From positions 1-45,462 of the forward strand of contig CAMDWI010000026.1 in assembly GCA_945878555.1 (NCBI GenBank): DNA of 45,462 nucleotides, in the 5' to 3' direction. A model generated the notes under the pieces. The model was not told the origin of the DNA and searched no databases. It worked only from the letters and a program-made list of their open reading frames with translations. The stretch is from Klebsiella pneumoniae. GTDB lineage: Bacteria > Pseudomonadota > Gammaproteobacteria > Eutrophobiales > Eutrophobiaceae. This document shows, piece by piece, positions 28,809 through 35,783 of the stretch. How positions within the stretch are numbered: position 1 is the first letter of the stretch; the number at the start of each line of letters is the position of its first letter. Made by a program: the position numbers and the translations under genes.

Positions 28809-29375
28809 ATGCGTACCTGTCATGCCCAGCGCATCATCTTTTTCGTTCTGTCCATGCTAGCCAGTGTCAGTGTGCTGGCTCAACTGACCAATGCACCGGC
28901 CCGCAAACCCGACATCTTTTATTTGCCTACACCGCCCGAGGTCGTCGATGCGATGATGAAGGTCGCCAATGTCAGCCAGGATGATATTGTCTACGATCTT
29001 GGATCCGGTGACGGGAGGATCGTTATTGCCGCTGCCCGCGACTATGGTGCCTCCGGCGTCGGAATCGACATAGACCCGGCACTGGTCAAGCAGGCCACTG
29101 AAAATGCCATACAGCAAGGCGTCTCTGACAGGGTTCGCTTTATCGAGGCCGACCTGTTTACGGCGGATATCAGTGAGGCCACGGTCGTCACCCTGTATCT
29201 GTTGACCGAATTGAATACCCGATTGATGCCGAAACTGCTGGCCGAACTGAAACCAGGTACACGCATCGTCTCCCATGCATTCCTGATGGGCGATTGGGTA
29301 CCGCACGAAAGACTCGATATCAATGGCAATATGGTTTATTACTGGGTCGTGCCATTACCGGATCCCGCGAACTAA
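28809..29375 (+). CDS. Class I SAM-dependent methyltransferase with signal peptide
   Basis: This 188-residue protein has a probable Sec signal peptide (RIIFFVLSMLASVSVLAQ, with cleavage near residue 23) and then a Rossmann methyltransferase fold. The segment LPTPPEVVDAMM precedes motif I, VYDLGSGDGRIVIAAA, and the acidic strand GVGIDIDPALV follows. ATG 28809 was chosen because GGAGAG lies six bases upstream. Related small methyltransferases in proteobacteria also often carry N-terminal export or anchor sequences. The substrate is unknown, and SAM supply outside the cytoplasm would be a problem, so the N-terminus could instead be an uncleaved membrane anchor. Confidence 0.8.
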   Translation: MRTCHAQRIIFFVLSMLASVSVLAQLTNAPARKPDIFYLPTPPEVVDAMMKVANVSQDDIVYDLGSGDGRIVIAAARDYGASGVGIDIDPALVKQATENAIQQGVSDRVRFIEADLFTADISEATVVTLYLLTELNTRLMPKLLAELKPGTRIVSHAFLMGDWVPHERLDINGNMVYYWVVPLPDPAN

Positions 29376-29410
29376 ATAACGGCCCCCATCCAGCTGCGGA
29401 TTTCCAGCAA

Positions 29411-29462
29411 CCGTCATAATGGCGAACGCCAGTATCCAGTCAAACATTCATAATGCAGGCAT
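29411..29462. repeat. 52-nt direct repeat, copy A
   Basis: This 52-base unit begins CCGTCATAATGGCGAACGCC and ends AATGCAGGCAT. It matches 29536-29587 at all but one base. The one difference (A for C at the ninth base) breaks one pair of the ATACTGGCG-AA-CGCCAGTAT hairpin. The pattern recalls the short CGTCATTCCCGCGAAAGCGGGAATCC-like intergenic repeats known from many proteobacteria. Confidence 0.8.
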
Positions 29463-29535
29463 AACCTCGACTGTTGATTTACCTGATTAACTTTATTGTG
29501 CTGTCTGCGATAACTACCTGGCACATCTCCTCCAC

Positions 29536-29587
29536 CCGTCATACTGGCGAACGCCAGTATCCAGTCAAACATTCATAATGCAGGCAT
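29536..29587. repeat. 52-nt direct repeat, copy B
   Basis: This is the second copy, in the same orientation and 125 bases downstream of copy A. It keeps a perfect nine-pair hairpin, ATACTGGCG-AA-CGCCAGTAT. Similarity continues weakly past the end (CGTTGATTTA against TGTTGATTTA). The two copies fill most of the gap between the methyltransferase and symporter genes, both on the plus strand. The remaining bases there show no gene. Confidence 0.8.
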
Positions 29588-29661
29588 CCCATCTACCGTT
29601 GATTTAACGGTCTGATTTTGTCATGCTGCGTTTAATTCTTACATCACGGGTGGGGCTTTAG

Positions 29662-31152
29662 ATGTCACGTCAAAATACTGGAATGCTGGCCGGTCTGGTT
29701 GTATTTGCACTCATCGTGTTCATGCCGACACCGGATGGGATGCCTGTCACAGCCAAATACACCGCCGCTGTGGCAGTTCTGATGGCGGTATGGTGGATGA
29801 CCGAGGCGGTACCGATACCGGTAACATCCTTATTGCCAATCTTCCTGTTCCCTTTGCTGGGCGTTACCAAGGGCACCGATGTCACCCTCGCCTACGCCAA
29901 CAATCTTATCTATCTGTACATGGGCGGATTCCTCATTGCGGTCGCGATGGAAAAGTGGAATCTGCACCGACGTATTGCACTGCACACCATCCAGATCATT
30001 GGCATTACCCCGGATCGCATCGTGCTCGGCTTTATGGTGGCGACCGGGTTCCTGTCGATGTGGGTGAGTAATACCGCGGCGGCAATGATGATGGTGACAA
30101 TTGCGATGGCCGTCATCAATCAGGTCAGTAATGAAATCAACGCAACCAAATCAGGCACTATCGACACCCGTCCTGGTCATTTCAATTTTGGTGCATCACT
30201 GATGCTTGGAATAGCCTACGCCGCGTCGATAGGTGGCGTCGCCACGCTGGTTGGTACGCCCACCAATGCCGTATTCGCCGGTATCGTGCAGAGCACCTAC
30301 GGCACGTCGATCAACTTTCTCGAATGGATGAAGATAGGCTTTCCACTCGCATTTATTACCCTGATGATTGCATGGTGGTTCCTGGTCAAGGTGGCCTTCC
30401 CCAGCGAGATATCACAGCTACCTGGCGGCAAGGAAACCATCCGCAAGGAAATCACGCTGCTGGGCCGCATGGGTAAGGAAGAAAAAGTTGTGTTTGCCGT
30501 ATTTGGCAGCGTGGCAGTGTTGTGGATACTACGCGGCTTTATCAAGATAGACGCCTTCAGGATGGTAGAGGACTCCACCATCGCCATCGCCGGTGCATTA
30601 TTACTGTTCCTGATACCGTCCAACTTCAAAAAACGTGAATTTGTCCTCGACTGGGAAACTGCCGTCAAAATCCCCTGGGACGTATTGCTGTTGTTTGGTG
30701 GTGGTTTCGCACTGGCCGCCGCGTTTGCCGACTCGGGCCTGACCAATTTTCTCGCAATGAAATTGACCGTGCTTGAAGGTGCCAGCATTTACCTGATCAT
30801 TCCGATCATCATCACGCTGGTCATCTTCCTGACAGAACTGACCTCAAACACTGCCACCAATTCGATCATGCTGCCGATCATGGGCGCACTCGCCCAGGCA
30901 ATGCAGGTACACCCTTATGGCCTGATGGCCGCGACGACGCTGGCCGCCTCGTATGCGTTCATGTTGCCGGTGGCCACACCACCGAATGCCATTGTCTTCG
31001 GCACCCGCTACGTCACCATCAAACAGATGGTCAAGGCCGGGTTCTGGTTGAACCTGATCAGTATCGTATTGATATCGATCGCCGTGCTGTTCCTGCTACC
31101 AGGCCTGTGGGATATCGATTTGTCCACGCTCCCGGCAGAGTTTGTGAAGTAA
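29662..31152 (+). CDS. SLC13/DASS-family sodium:dicarboxylate symporter
   Basis: This 496-residue inner-membrane transporter has about 11-12 helices. It has the two SNT motifs that define the family: SNTAAAMMMVTIAM near residue 137 and SNTATNSIMLPIMGAL near residue 395. Other conserved stretches are TEAVPIPVTSLLPIFLFPLLG, GGVATLVGTPTNAVF and LPVATPPNAIVFG. It would import C4-dicarboxylates or a related anion with sodium. The region also holds a tripartite carboxylate transporter and, at the right edge, a MatC-like carrier, so carboxylate uptake is a clear theme. Confidence 0.93.
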   Translation: MSRQNTGMLAGLVVFALIVFMPTPDGMPVTAKYTAAVAVLMAVWWMTEAVPIPVTSLLPIFLFPLLGVTKGTDVTLAYANNLIYLYMGGFLIAVAMEKWNLHRRIALHTIQIIGITPDRIVLGFMVATGFLSMWVSNTAAAMMMVTIAMAVINQVSNEINATKSGTIDTRPGHFNFGASLMLGIAYAASIGGVATLVGTPTNAVFAGIVQSTYGTSINFLEWMKIGFPLAFITLMIAWWFLVKVAFPSEISQLPGGKETIRKEITLLGRMGKEEKVVFAVFGSVAVLWILRGFIKIDAFRMVEDSTIAIAGALLLFLIPSNFKKREFVLDWETAVKIPWDVLLLFGGGFALAAAFADSGLTNFLAMKLTVLEGASIYLIIPIIITLVIFLTELTSNTATNSIMLPIMGALAQAMQVHPYGLMAATTLAASYAFMLPVATPPNAIVFGTRYVTIKQMVKAGFWLNLISIVLISIAVLFLLPGLWDIDLSTLPAEFVK

Positions 31153-31246
31153 AGGCCAGGAATGTCCCTGCCATCATTTCACCGCACATTTCCGGGTCAC
31201 TGACGTGACCGATCACCTTGCCTTGTCACAATAATTCATCCCGGCG

Positions 31247-32242
31247 ATGGACCTGCTCACCCAGGCGCTGCTCGGTGCCACCACCGCCCAGTCAGCCGCA
31301 ATACCACAGCAGACCCGCATCGCCCTCTCCACCGGCGCACTCGCCGGTCTGCTACCCGATGCCGATGCGCTGATCCGCAGCAACTCCGATCCGCTGCTCG
31401 TACTCGAATACCATCGCCATTTCACCCACTCGCTGTTGTTCATCCCGTTCGGTGCCGCCATTGTTGCCACACTGATCTGGTATTTCTATCGTGCACAGAT
31501 AAGCTATAAACAGGTATATCTGTATGCCCTGCTCGGTATCGCACTCTCTGCCATACTCGACGCCTGCACCAGCTACGGCACCCACCTGCTCTGGCCGTTC
31601 TCCAATGACCGTATCAGCTGGAACCTGATCGCGATCGTCGACCCGGTATTTACCTTGTGCCTGCTGATACCGCTAATCATAGCCGTCCGTCGGAAACTGC
31701 CGAACCCCGCACGCATCGGCATGTTGCTCGCCGCAGGCTACATGTCACTCGCCGCCGTACAACACGACCGCGCCACCACGATAGCAAATGCACTGATCAC
31801 CGAACGCGGACACATAGCCGAACGCCACCTGGTCAAACCGACGATGGCGAATATTCTGTTATGGCGTTCGGTTTACATCAGCGACGGCAGGATCCACGCC
31901 GACGCCGTCCGTGCCAGCGTCTTCAGCGAAAACAAGACCTACCCCGGTGACAGTGTCCCCTTGTTGATACCGGAACAATTATCCTCAATCCCGCCGGATA
32001 GCCGCGCCGCTCACGATCTGAAACGCTTCGCCACATTCTCCGACGGCTGGCTCGCCATCGACCCATCGCAACCGGAACTCGTCGGGGATGCGCGCTATGC
32101 GATGTTGCCGAACAGCAATGTGCCACTCTGGGGGGTATTGATAGATCGAAGCGACCTGGACAAGCCGCTGCAATTTGTAACCAATCGAAGTCTTTCCAGC
32201 ACAGGACGGGATCTGTTTATGCAGATGCTGACGGATAAATAG
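31247..32242 (+). CDS. YdjM-like membrane-bound metal-dependent hydrolase
   Basis: This 331-residue membrane protein belongs to the LexA-binding, inner-membrane-associated putative hydrolase family (YdjM/DUF457-like). It has the N-terminal motif MDLLTQALLGA, the acidic LLPDADALI, and the His-containing YHRHFTHSLLF typical of the proposed metal site. Around four helices occupy residues 60-180, followed by a soluble C-terminal domain from about residue 190. The biochemical role is unknown. It is preceded by a short 94-base intergenic stretch containing the small hairpin GGTCAC-TGAC-GTGACC. Confidence 0.82.
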   Translation: MDLLTQALLGATTAQSAAIPQQTRIALSTGALAGLLPDADALIRSNSDPLLVLEYHRHFTHSLLFIPFGAAIVATLIWYFYRAQISYKQVYLYALLGIALSAILDACTSYGTHLLWPFSNDRISWNLIAIVDPVFTLCLLIPLIIAVRRKLPNPARIGMLLAAGYMSLAAVQHDRATTIANALITERGHIAERHLVKPTMANILLWRSVYISDGRIHADAVRASVFSENKTYPGDSVPLLIPEQLSSIPPDSRAAHDLKRFATFSDGWLAIDPSQPELVGDARYAMLPNSNVPLWGVLIDRSDLDKPLQFVTNRSLSSTGRDLFMQMLTDK

Positions 32243-32589
32243 TTTTTGACAGCTTATCTTGTTCATAAGCCTGACGTCGAACCTCAACGCATCCAGAATC
32301 AGGCACGCCCATTATTTATCCTTCCCCACCCGGGCCAGGAGCTACATATCATTAAAAAGGGAAGCCAGAATTACCCGGTATTCAGAAAGGGACATGCCGG
32401 GTTTATGACCGTTGTTATTACATACGGCGCACTGAACTATTCTGATATAAAAATCATGAAAAGGCGCACGCTGGATATTTGACACAGACTCCGTTATTGT
32501 AGGCCAACACATTGATTAAACGGGAGTTTGTCAAATGGCTGCCAAGTTTACATATAAGATACTATCTTCCATATCGCGCCCTATCACTT
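32243..32589. other. Intergenic flank of the cassette island
   Basis: No convincing gene occupies this stretch. A TTG-initiated frame (32246-32482) has no ribosome binding site or recognisable motif. A 19-residue frame at 32535-32594 has GGGAG eight bases before its ATG, but its stop lies inside the GTTAGGC core site, suggesting a gene whose end was replaced by cassette insertion. No integrase gene or attI is recognisable, and no complete attC precedes GTTAGGC. Confidence 0.45.
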
Positions 32590-32603
32590 GTTAGGCGTGC
32601 GGC

Positions 32604-32966
32604 ATGACTGATAGCGCTAGCAAACCTCAAGAACCCAGTACCAAGCGTGACTCGCTCGGCATCTGTCTGCTCGCTCTACTTGCGGTCCTTCTCGTTGCTG
32701 CATGGGGTTTTGGCATGTCCACGGAAAGGCCGAGCCCGCCTGGGTTGGGGCCTGTCTTCATGGGACTCTTTCTCTTGGTACTCGGCGGCATGTTTTGGGC
32801 AAGCTACTTCATTGCCACCCGCTCCCCGGTGCTTGGATGGCTTCTCAACTTTGCGTCCGGTTGGCCCGGAGCTAAGACCCCAAAAATGGCGTTCTTGTGG
32901 GCACTCGTTGCCTTTATCAGCGGCGTCGGCGCAATCACCGCCGGCCTTGGAATCCCGCTGCTATGA
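32604..32966 (+). CDS. Small membrane protein carried on a gene cassette
   Basis: This 120-residue protein of unknown function has a polar N-terminus (MTDSASKPQEPSTKRDS) followed by three or four hydrophobic segments: LGICLLALLAVLLVAAWGFG, VFMGLFLLVLGGMFWASYF, and FLWALVAFISGVGAITAGLG. Its start lies immediately inside the cassette and its stop is eight bases before the attC inverse core, as in typical one-gene cassettes. There is no clear promoter or ribosome binding site of its own, so expression may depend on an upstream promoter. I do not recognise the family. Confidence 0.7.
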   Translation: MTDSASKPQEPSTKRDSLGICLLALLAVLLVAAWGFGMSTERPSPPGLGPVFMGLFLLVLGGMFWASYFIATRSPVLGWLLNFASGWPGAKTPKMAFLWALVAFISGVGAITAGLGIPLL

Positions 32967-32973
32967 CTCGCCC

Positions 32974-33063
32974 GCCTAACAGCACGCCGCACCCGGACGC
33001 GCGCATCAGCGCCGTGCTTTGCAGAGCTCACCGAGCGCGCGCCGGTGCGCGTGAACGTTAAAT
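32974..33063 (+). repeat. attC recombination site, complete
   Basis: This 90-base site runs from GCCTAAC (32974-32980, matching RYYYAAC) to GTTAAAT (33057-33063, matching GTTRRRY). Inner arms CACGCCGCACC and GGTGCGCGTG pair with one unpaired extra base, the feature that directs strand choice by integron integrases. A GC-rich centre with further self-complementarity lies between them. Confidence 0.78.
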
Positions 33064-33372
33064 GCCCGTTACAACAAAATCAAGGGCAGAGACAATATCA
33101 TTTCTACTAGATTCCGCTGACCCAATCGCCTTCTTTAATATGCTACGAGGCGCACTCGTGATTTGATGGCTTAGTAAGGCGTACCCTTTATTTTTAATCT
33201 TTATTGTGGGGCATAGATTCGTCGGGTAATTCTTATTGGCATTTTCGATTGGTGTTAAAGGAATTACCACTCTGCTATTGAGGGAGTCAAGGAGATTGCT
33301 TTGAACATCTATAAAATAGGGGTAGGTTTTCTTGCTGGCCTTGTCTGGATTTATATAAATGGTAAATTGCAT
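33058..33372 (-). CDS. ccdB: CcdB-family gyrase-poison toxin
   Basis: This 104-residue toxin begins MQFTIYINP, with the family segments YPYFIDVQSNLLDSLNSRVVIPL and a C-terminus ending DFVVTGI. F-plasmid CcdB ends in Trp-Gly-Ile, residues important for binding GyrA; here Gly-Ile is kept and Trp is Thr. CcdB proteins trap DNA gyrase on DNA and are neutralised by CcdA. I chose ATG 33372, two bases after the ccdA stop, over an upstream TTG. The stop codon lies inside the GTTAAAT core site, so the coding region fills the cassette to its very edge. Base composition is visibly more AT-rich than in the flanking genes. Confidence 0.85.
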   Translation of the reverse strand: MQFTIYINPDKASKKTYPYFIDVQSNLLDSLNSRVVIPLTPIENANKNYPTNLCPTIKIKNKGYALLSHQITSAPRSILKKAIGSAESSRNDIVSALDFVVTGI

Positions 33373-33374
33373 TG

Positions 33375-33620
33375 TCAAAATACCCTGTATTTATCTGAAA
33401 AGAGTCCATTTTTCTCAACTAACTCATTGCAAACCTGGATCGCATCACGATTTTCAGCTATCCACTGTTGGCGCTTTTTTTCCCTTACTCTTTCAGCCAG
33501 GGCCTGCTCTAAAGTAGCTGAAAGGTTAATATTCAAACTGCGGGCTTCTGCCAGTAATTCTTTGTTTATGCTTAGATTAGTGGCTTTCTTTGGCGGGTTT
33601 CTGTCATTGATTGGTTGCAT
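33375..33620 (-). CDS. ccdA: CcdA-family antitoxin
   Basis: This 81-residue antitoxin has an N-terminal ribbon-helix-helix DNA-binding domain (KKATNLSINKELLAEARSL, then NINLSATLEQAL) and a C-terminal tail (RQQWIAENRDAIQVCNELVEKNG to DKYRVF in outline) that matches the CcdA toxin-binding region, including the typical W-x-x-EN-x-x-AI pattern. It would bind CcdB and repress the operon. ATG 33620 is preferred because GAGG lies nine bases upstream. It is transcribed first, with ccdB two bases after its stop. The pair reads opposite to the cassette direction, so it must have its own promoter. Confidence 0.87.
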   Translation of the reverse strand: MQPINDRNPPKKATNLSINKELLAEARSLNINLSATLEQALAERVREKKRQQWIAENRDAIQVCNELVEKNGLFSDKYRVF

Positions 33621-33680
33621 TTTTATAATCCTCAACATAAATCATGCGCATGAGTAATACGCATCATCGTAGAGAATGGC

Positions 33681-33740
33681 ATTTAACAAGTCAAGCAAGC
33701 GGCACCCGCTGGCCTTATGGCCCTGGGCCTCCGTCCTTGC
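33681..33740 (+). repeat. Truncated attC of the ccdAB cassette
   Basis: ATTTAAC (33681-33687) is the exact complement of the GTTAAAT core site that opens this cassette and matches RYYYAAC. GCAAG-CGG (33695-33702) can pair with CCG-TC-CTTGC (33731-33740) around a GGCC-TTAT-GGCC hairpin. No GTTRRRY core follows where it should, so the right-hand end seems lost. Confidence 0.55.
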
Positions 33741-33877
33741 GGGAAATACCAGGAGCAGCATTCGTTTTACGCTACATGAGGCCGGGGATCAGTAGACGCT
33801 GATACCAACCCGTTATTTGAACCGGATAACTATAAACGGTGCCGGAATGAATTGCTCATTCCGGCACCTTGTACCTC

Positions 33878-34498
33878 TCATTTAATAATCTTCCAGCTCC
33901 CGTCCTCTTGTAAACAGGCCGTGCCATAGATCTGTTGCGTTCTTCCAGATACATTTGCTTCCGTGTAATACTCGCGGCAGTGTTGTTCTACAGGACCGTT
34001 ACTGGTTTGTTGAGGGGCATATTGTTCCTGCTGCCAGTCTTCGTCACGAATTACACGTGTGTAACCCGGCGCATAACCCAACGATTGTTGAGGATAGACA
34101 GGCACAACAACCTCACGGTAGTAATACGGCCGGTAGTCATGCAGCACAACCCGCGGCGGTGCGGGCCGGTAGTAACGCGGGGTGCGGTGCGAGTTAATAT
34201 AGACCGGATAGGTTGATATCCTTACATCAACATTGAGTCGGCGACGTGAGTCATCATACCGGTCATGTTGCGAACGTCGATTATCTGTATAACGGGGCTC
34301 GCGCCGATCATCCCGATCATGTCGTTCTCGTCGGTCATGCCGATCTGCTTGTTGGCTGAGTGAACTGCAATAGCGGCTATTGTTAAAACAATCCCTGGAA
34401 CCCTGCTCGTGTTTTCTGTCGGGATCAGCGACTGCTGTTCCCACCATCAGGAATGCGCCTGACACGATTAATGCAACCGAACTGCCGAAACGTTTCAT
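33878..34498 (-). CDS. Secreted Arg/Asp/Tyr-rich protein with surface-antigen-like C-terminus
   Basis: This 206-residue protein has a signal peptide (MKRFGSSVALIVSGAFLMVG, cleavage near TAVA-DPD). Residues 50-95 are low-complexity, rich in Asp, Arg and His (DRHDRRERHDRDDRREPRY). Residues 100-165 are rich in Tyr, Pro and Arg. The C-terminal segment, CREYYTEANVSGRTQQIYGT followed by ACLQEDGSWKI, resembles the C-terminus of the 17-kDa surface-antigen/RcnB-like envelope proteins. Two or more Cys in the mature protein may form disulfides. Function is unknown. The gene is monocistronic and divergent from the EamA gene. Confidence 0.75.
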   Translation of the reverse strand: MKRFGSSVALIVSGAFLMVGTAVADPDRKHEQGSRDCFNNSRYCSSLSQQADRHDRRERHDRDDRREPRYTDNRRSQHDRYDDSRRRLNVDVRISTYPVYINSHRTPRYYRPAPPRVVLHDYRPYYYREVVVPVYPQQSLGYAPGYTRVIRDEDWQQEQYAPQQTSNGPVEQHCREYYTEANVSGRTQQIYGTACLQEDGSWKIIK

Positions 34499-34704
34499 AG
34501 TGACCCTCTCCTGTTTCAGGACGATTTACCACTGAATATAAGTAGTACGCTTATATAGACAGGCCGGATCCGGCGTTGTTGCTAATCCGGCAGGCGTTCC
34601 GAAAAATATATATTCGGGCAGTTTGAAATACTCTGGTCTGGAGCTGTTACTAACACCTTCTGTTTCCGGAATAAATCCTGTACGCGACGTCAGAGCGGAT
34701 TTTC

Positions 34705-34710
34705 TATAAT
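34705..34710 (+). promoter_or_regulatory. -10 box upstream of the EamA-type transporter
   Basis: A perfect TATAAT lies 50 bases before the ATG at 34760. The -35 region is poor. Upstream, the divergent intergenic stretch holds two hairpins, GCCGGAT/ATCCGGC (34563-34569 with 34585-34591) and CCGAA/TTCGG (34599-34603 with 34613-34617), of unknown role. Confidence 0.35.
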
Positions 34711-34759
34711 ATTCCGCACAATTAACCTTTAAAAACCCTAAAAACAACAAAACCTCCCC

Positions 34760-35650
34760 ATGTCGAACGACCTCCTTGCCCTGGCTGCCGCAACCTGTTG
34801 GGCGTTTGGTGCGATGCTATCGGTCAATCCTGCAAGACAGTTGGGGGCGATTGCGTTTACGCGCTGGCGCATGTTGATGGTGGGTACGATGTTGTGGCTG
34901 GCAGTCGCAGTTTTGGGTAGGTGGCAGGCCGTTTCATTTATGGATTTTGGCCTGATCGCGCTCAGTGGTTTTATCGGTATCTTTATCGGCGATACAGTCA
35001 ATTTTGCGGCGATGAACCGGCTCGGGCCGCGACGGTCTGGCATGCTGTTTTCGACCAATGCCCTGTTCAGCGCGCTGTTTGGATACGCCATTTTTGATGA
35101 ACGCATGAACACGCAAACGGCGGCCGGCGCGATTTTGACGATAACCGGTGTCATGATTGCGATCATGTATGGCCGACGCAAAAGCGAGGACCATACCTGG
35201 GAGCTGAATCAGGGCCACCACGGTCTGGGCATCCTGTTTGGGCTGCTGGCAGCGGTTTGTCATTCGGTCAGTACGATGATAGCCAAACCGGTCATGGCCG
35301 GAACGATGGACCCGGTGCTCGCCTCTGCCATTCGGGTAACCGTTTCGGTCTGCGGTCACTTTGTGCTGCTCTGGTCCGGGGTCGGTCTGGTAAAACCGGT
35401 TACTGTTCCAATGCGACGAGTGCTGGCACAGACCGCCCTGAGCGGCCTGGTCGGCATGGCACTCGGTATGACCTTTCTGTTACTGGCGCTGCGACTCGGC
35501 GATCTTGGCATGGTCGCGATCCTGTCCTCGGTCACTCCGATCCTGATATTGCCCCTGTTGTGGATATTCCTGCGACGGCCACCGGCAAAGTGGGCCTGGT
35601 TCGGGGCGGTGCTGTCGGTTATTGGAACTGCACTTATCCTTACCCGCTAG
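34760..35650 (+). CDS. EamA/DMT-superfamily transporter
   Basis: This 296-residue inner-membrane protein is predicted to have ten helices in two EamA repeats (about 5-135 and 150-295). Typical features are the early ALAAATCWAFGAMLS, the AMNRLGPRRSGMLFSTNALFSALFGYAIFDE motif in outline near residues 85-115, and the second-repeat GMVAILSSVTPILILPLLWIFL. Such proteins export or import small metabolites, and the substrate cannot be predicted. No good Shine-Dalgarno sequence precedes the ATG, so the start is less certain than the identity. Confidence 0.88.
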   Translation: MSNDLLALAAATCWAFGAMLSVNPARQLGAIAFTRWRMLMVGTMLWLAVAVLGRWQAVSFMDFGLIALSGFIGIFIGDTVNFAAMNRLGPRRSGMLFSTNALFSALFGYAIFDERMNTQTAAGAILTITGVMIAIMYGRRKSEDHTWELNQGHHGLGILFGLLAAVCHSVSTMIAKPVMAGTMDPVLASAIRVTVSVCGHFVLLWSGVGLVKPVTVPMRRVLAQTALSGLVGMALGMTFLLLALRLGDLGMVAILSSVTPILILPLLWIFLRRPPAKWAWFGAVLSVIGTALILTR

Positions 35651-35783
35651 AACTTCCAGCCTGATTTTTACATCATGGAGATCGAGATGCAGAACTCGTT
35701 TACTATCAACCGTGTCAAACTGGCTTTATACTGCTGTCACAATTTGCGGGTAAATATTTACTACTAATTCGAGGGGCGGGTTC

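Larger units (their letters stand above)
32590..33063 (+). mobile_element. Integron-type gene cassette 1
   Basis: The unit begins at the core site GTTAGGC (32590-32596) and ends at the next core site GTTAAAT (33057-33063). The inverse core GCCTAAC (32974-32980) is the exact complement of GTTAGGC, as expected when a circular cassette closes its own attC. It carries one short ORF starting eight bases after the first core site. No integrase is visible in the window. Confidence 0.75.

Noticed and set aside
29411..29587. CRISPR array
   Set aside because: There are only two repeat units, with a 73-base spacer, no further units and no cas genes.
32246..32482. Short TTG-initiated reading frame of 78 codons
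   Set aside because: There is no ribosome binding site, no recognisable motif and an atypical composition, so it is probably non-coding.
32500..32596. A complete attC upstream of cassette 1
   Set aside because: No RYYYAAC inverse core with matching arms precedes GTTAGGC, so only the core site can be supported there.
34526..34750. Short minus-strand frame of 74 codons in the intergenic region before the EamA gene
   Set aside because: It spans hairpins and the -10 box of the divergent gene and has no motif or ribosome binding site.
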